NCBI GenBank assembly: GCA_030377865.1
Contig: JAUCGA010000039.1
Coordinates: forward strand, 1-45,461
DNA: 45,461 bases
From: Anaerolineales bacterium HSG25
GTDB lineage: Bacteria; Chloroflexota; Anaerolineae; 4572-78; J111
Reading direction: 5' to 3'
Shown: positions 44,904 to 45,461 of the stretch, one piece after another
Position numbering within the stretch: position 1 is the first letter of the stretch
Layout of the letters: each line of letters begins with the position of its first letter
Made by a program: the position numbers and the translations under genes
Notes under the pieces: model-generated
What the model saw: only the letters and a program-made list of their open reading frames with translations
Database searches by the model: none
Told to the model about the DNA's origin: nothing

Positions 44904-45461
44904 ACCATCTTGCTTTTGCCAGAAGCAAACATGCAAAAGCAAGAAGCTTTTGTCAGTGAACTCGCCAGAAAGAGCATCAGAAACCCGATTTCTCAAAGAA
45001 ATCGGGTTTCTAGAGCTACTTTACTGAACTTTTACCATGCAAAAGCAAGAAGCTTTTGCACTCCGCGCATCTCGATTTTGAATTTTTATGAGATGATTAG
45101 TTATTGCCGAACAGGTCTATTGTAAAGGTACTGCCACTCAATATGAATCTTGCCCAAATACGCACACAGCTATTATCTGACTACTCGTAACTTGACAATG
45201 TTACATTAGCCTTCTTGCATGTCATTCTGAGCGTAGTTTGCGAAGAATCCACTCTAAAGTAGCATCATGGGGGACACTTCGCTTCTCTCAGTGTGACATG
45301 TTGTAATCTAACATTGTCAAGGTAAATATTATTTGGGTGTGACCAAACTGAGTTGAGCAAAATCAGACAGCAAAAGGGAGTTCGTGATAGTTATTAGAGG
45401 ATGGAGGTTCAGGGGTTTCGAGGGTTGATGTAGCTTGGTGTTGTAGTAAAGGGTCACAGTC
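44904..45461. repeat. 558-bp repeat-rich tail without a gene
   Basis: 44957-45040 is an inverted relative of the 41300-41390 segment, with the GAAACCCGATTTC palindrome at 44980-45012. GCAAAAGCAAGAAGCTTTTGC occurs twice (near 44934 and 45038). 45191-45321 is a TIR element. Nothing recognisable is seen from 45322 to the end. Confidence 0.75.
45191..45321. mobile_element. 131-bp TIR element with GTAA flanks
   Basis: CTTGACAATGTTA (45191-45203) and TAACATTGTCAAG (45309-45321) are perfect 13-bp inverted ends, with GTAA on both sides (45187-45190, 45322-45325). The interior is a GTCATTCTGAGCG / CAGTGTGACAT palindrome also seen at 42883-42975. Confidence 0.8.

Noticed and set aside
44910..45125. 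71-aa open frame after the nuclease
   Set aside because: It is made of the GAAACCCGATTTC and AAGCTTTTGC repeats and shows no protein-like pattern.

Overview
The window looks like one end of a contig from a moderately AT-rich, repeat-laden bacterium. I think it belongs to the Chloroflexota, probably an Anaerolineae-like lineage, with medium confidence. The reasons are the mix of large multidomain signalling proteins (tandem cyclase fused to a STAND ATPase, HEAT/cNMP-binding carrier), an NBR1-type four-Trp domain, a lamin-tail protein, and very many small palindromic repeats. No rRNA, tRNA, CRISPR array or complete insertion sequence was seen.

Layout. 1-4250 (minus strand): a lamin-tail secreted protein cut by the contig edge, a GT39-like membrane glycosyltransferase and a PfkB sugar kinase. 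4365-27412 (plus strand) is the most interesting block: a soluble-adenylyl-cyclase-like protein, a MinD/ParA-like ATPase, an ADP/ATP-carrier-like protein with HEAT repeats and a cyclic-nucleotide-binding domain, two NRPS genes, a peptide-type solute-binding lipoprotein, a HAMP-GAF membrane sensor, a small winged-helix protein, a second MinD-like ATPase and a sugar nucleotidyltransferase. 27425-30301: tpiA, a HExxH membrane protein, a SixA-like phosphatase and a small unknown protein. 30368-34606 (minus): clpC, a four-domain S1 protein and RidA. 34882-41164: trmL, a degenerate PP2C-like protein fused to an extracytoplasmic NBR1-like domain, an esterase, a methyltransferase and tyrS. 41165-45461 is a repeat-rich tail with small membrane proteins, a divergent 85-aa gene/XRE regulator pair and an Mrr-type nuclease.

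How it may work together. (i) The cyclase carries its metal-binding aspartates in the first catalytic domain and the Asn/Arg pair in the second, so one composite active site is expected, as in human soluble adenylyl cyclase. A protein with a cyclic-nucleotide-binding domain lies two genes downstream, which suggests a local second-messenger circuit. The cyclase C-terminus is homologous to the stand-alone winged-helix protein at 25337-25711, and each is followed by a MinD-like ATPase, so the same module occurs twice. (ii) The NRPS pair reads formyltransferase - truncated C-like - A(Orn-type code) - PCP, then C - A(basic-residue code) - PCP - reductase. The last domain resembles cyanobacterial acyl-ACP reductase, with its catalytic Cys and a GxGxxG motif retained, so the predicted product is an N-formylated dibasic dipeptide aldehyde.

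The intergenic DNA is built from nested small elements with terminal inverted repeats but no transposase. Several have clear direct-repeat flanks of distinct lengths (3-bp TNA, 4-bp GTAA, 9-bp, and 15-17 bp), and several sit exactly at stop codons. The first 127 bases are an exact inverted copy of 11984-12110, which is most simply a k-mer-sized assembly-graph overlap.
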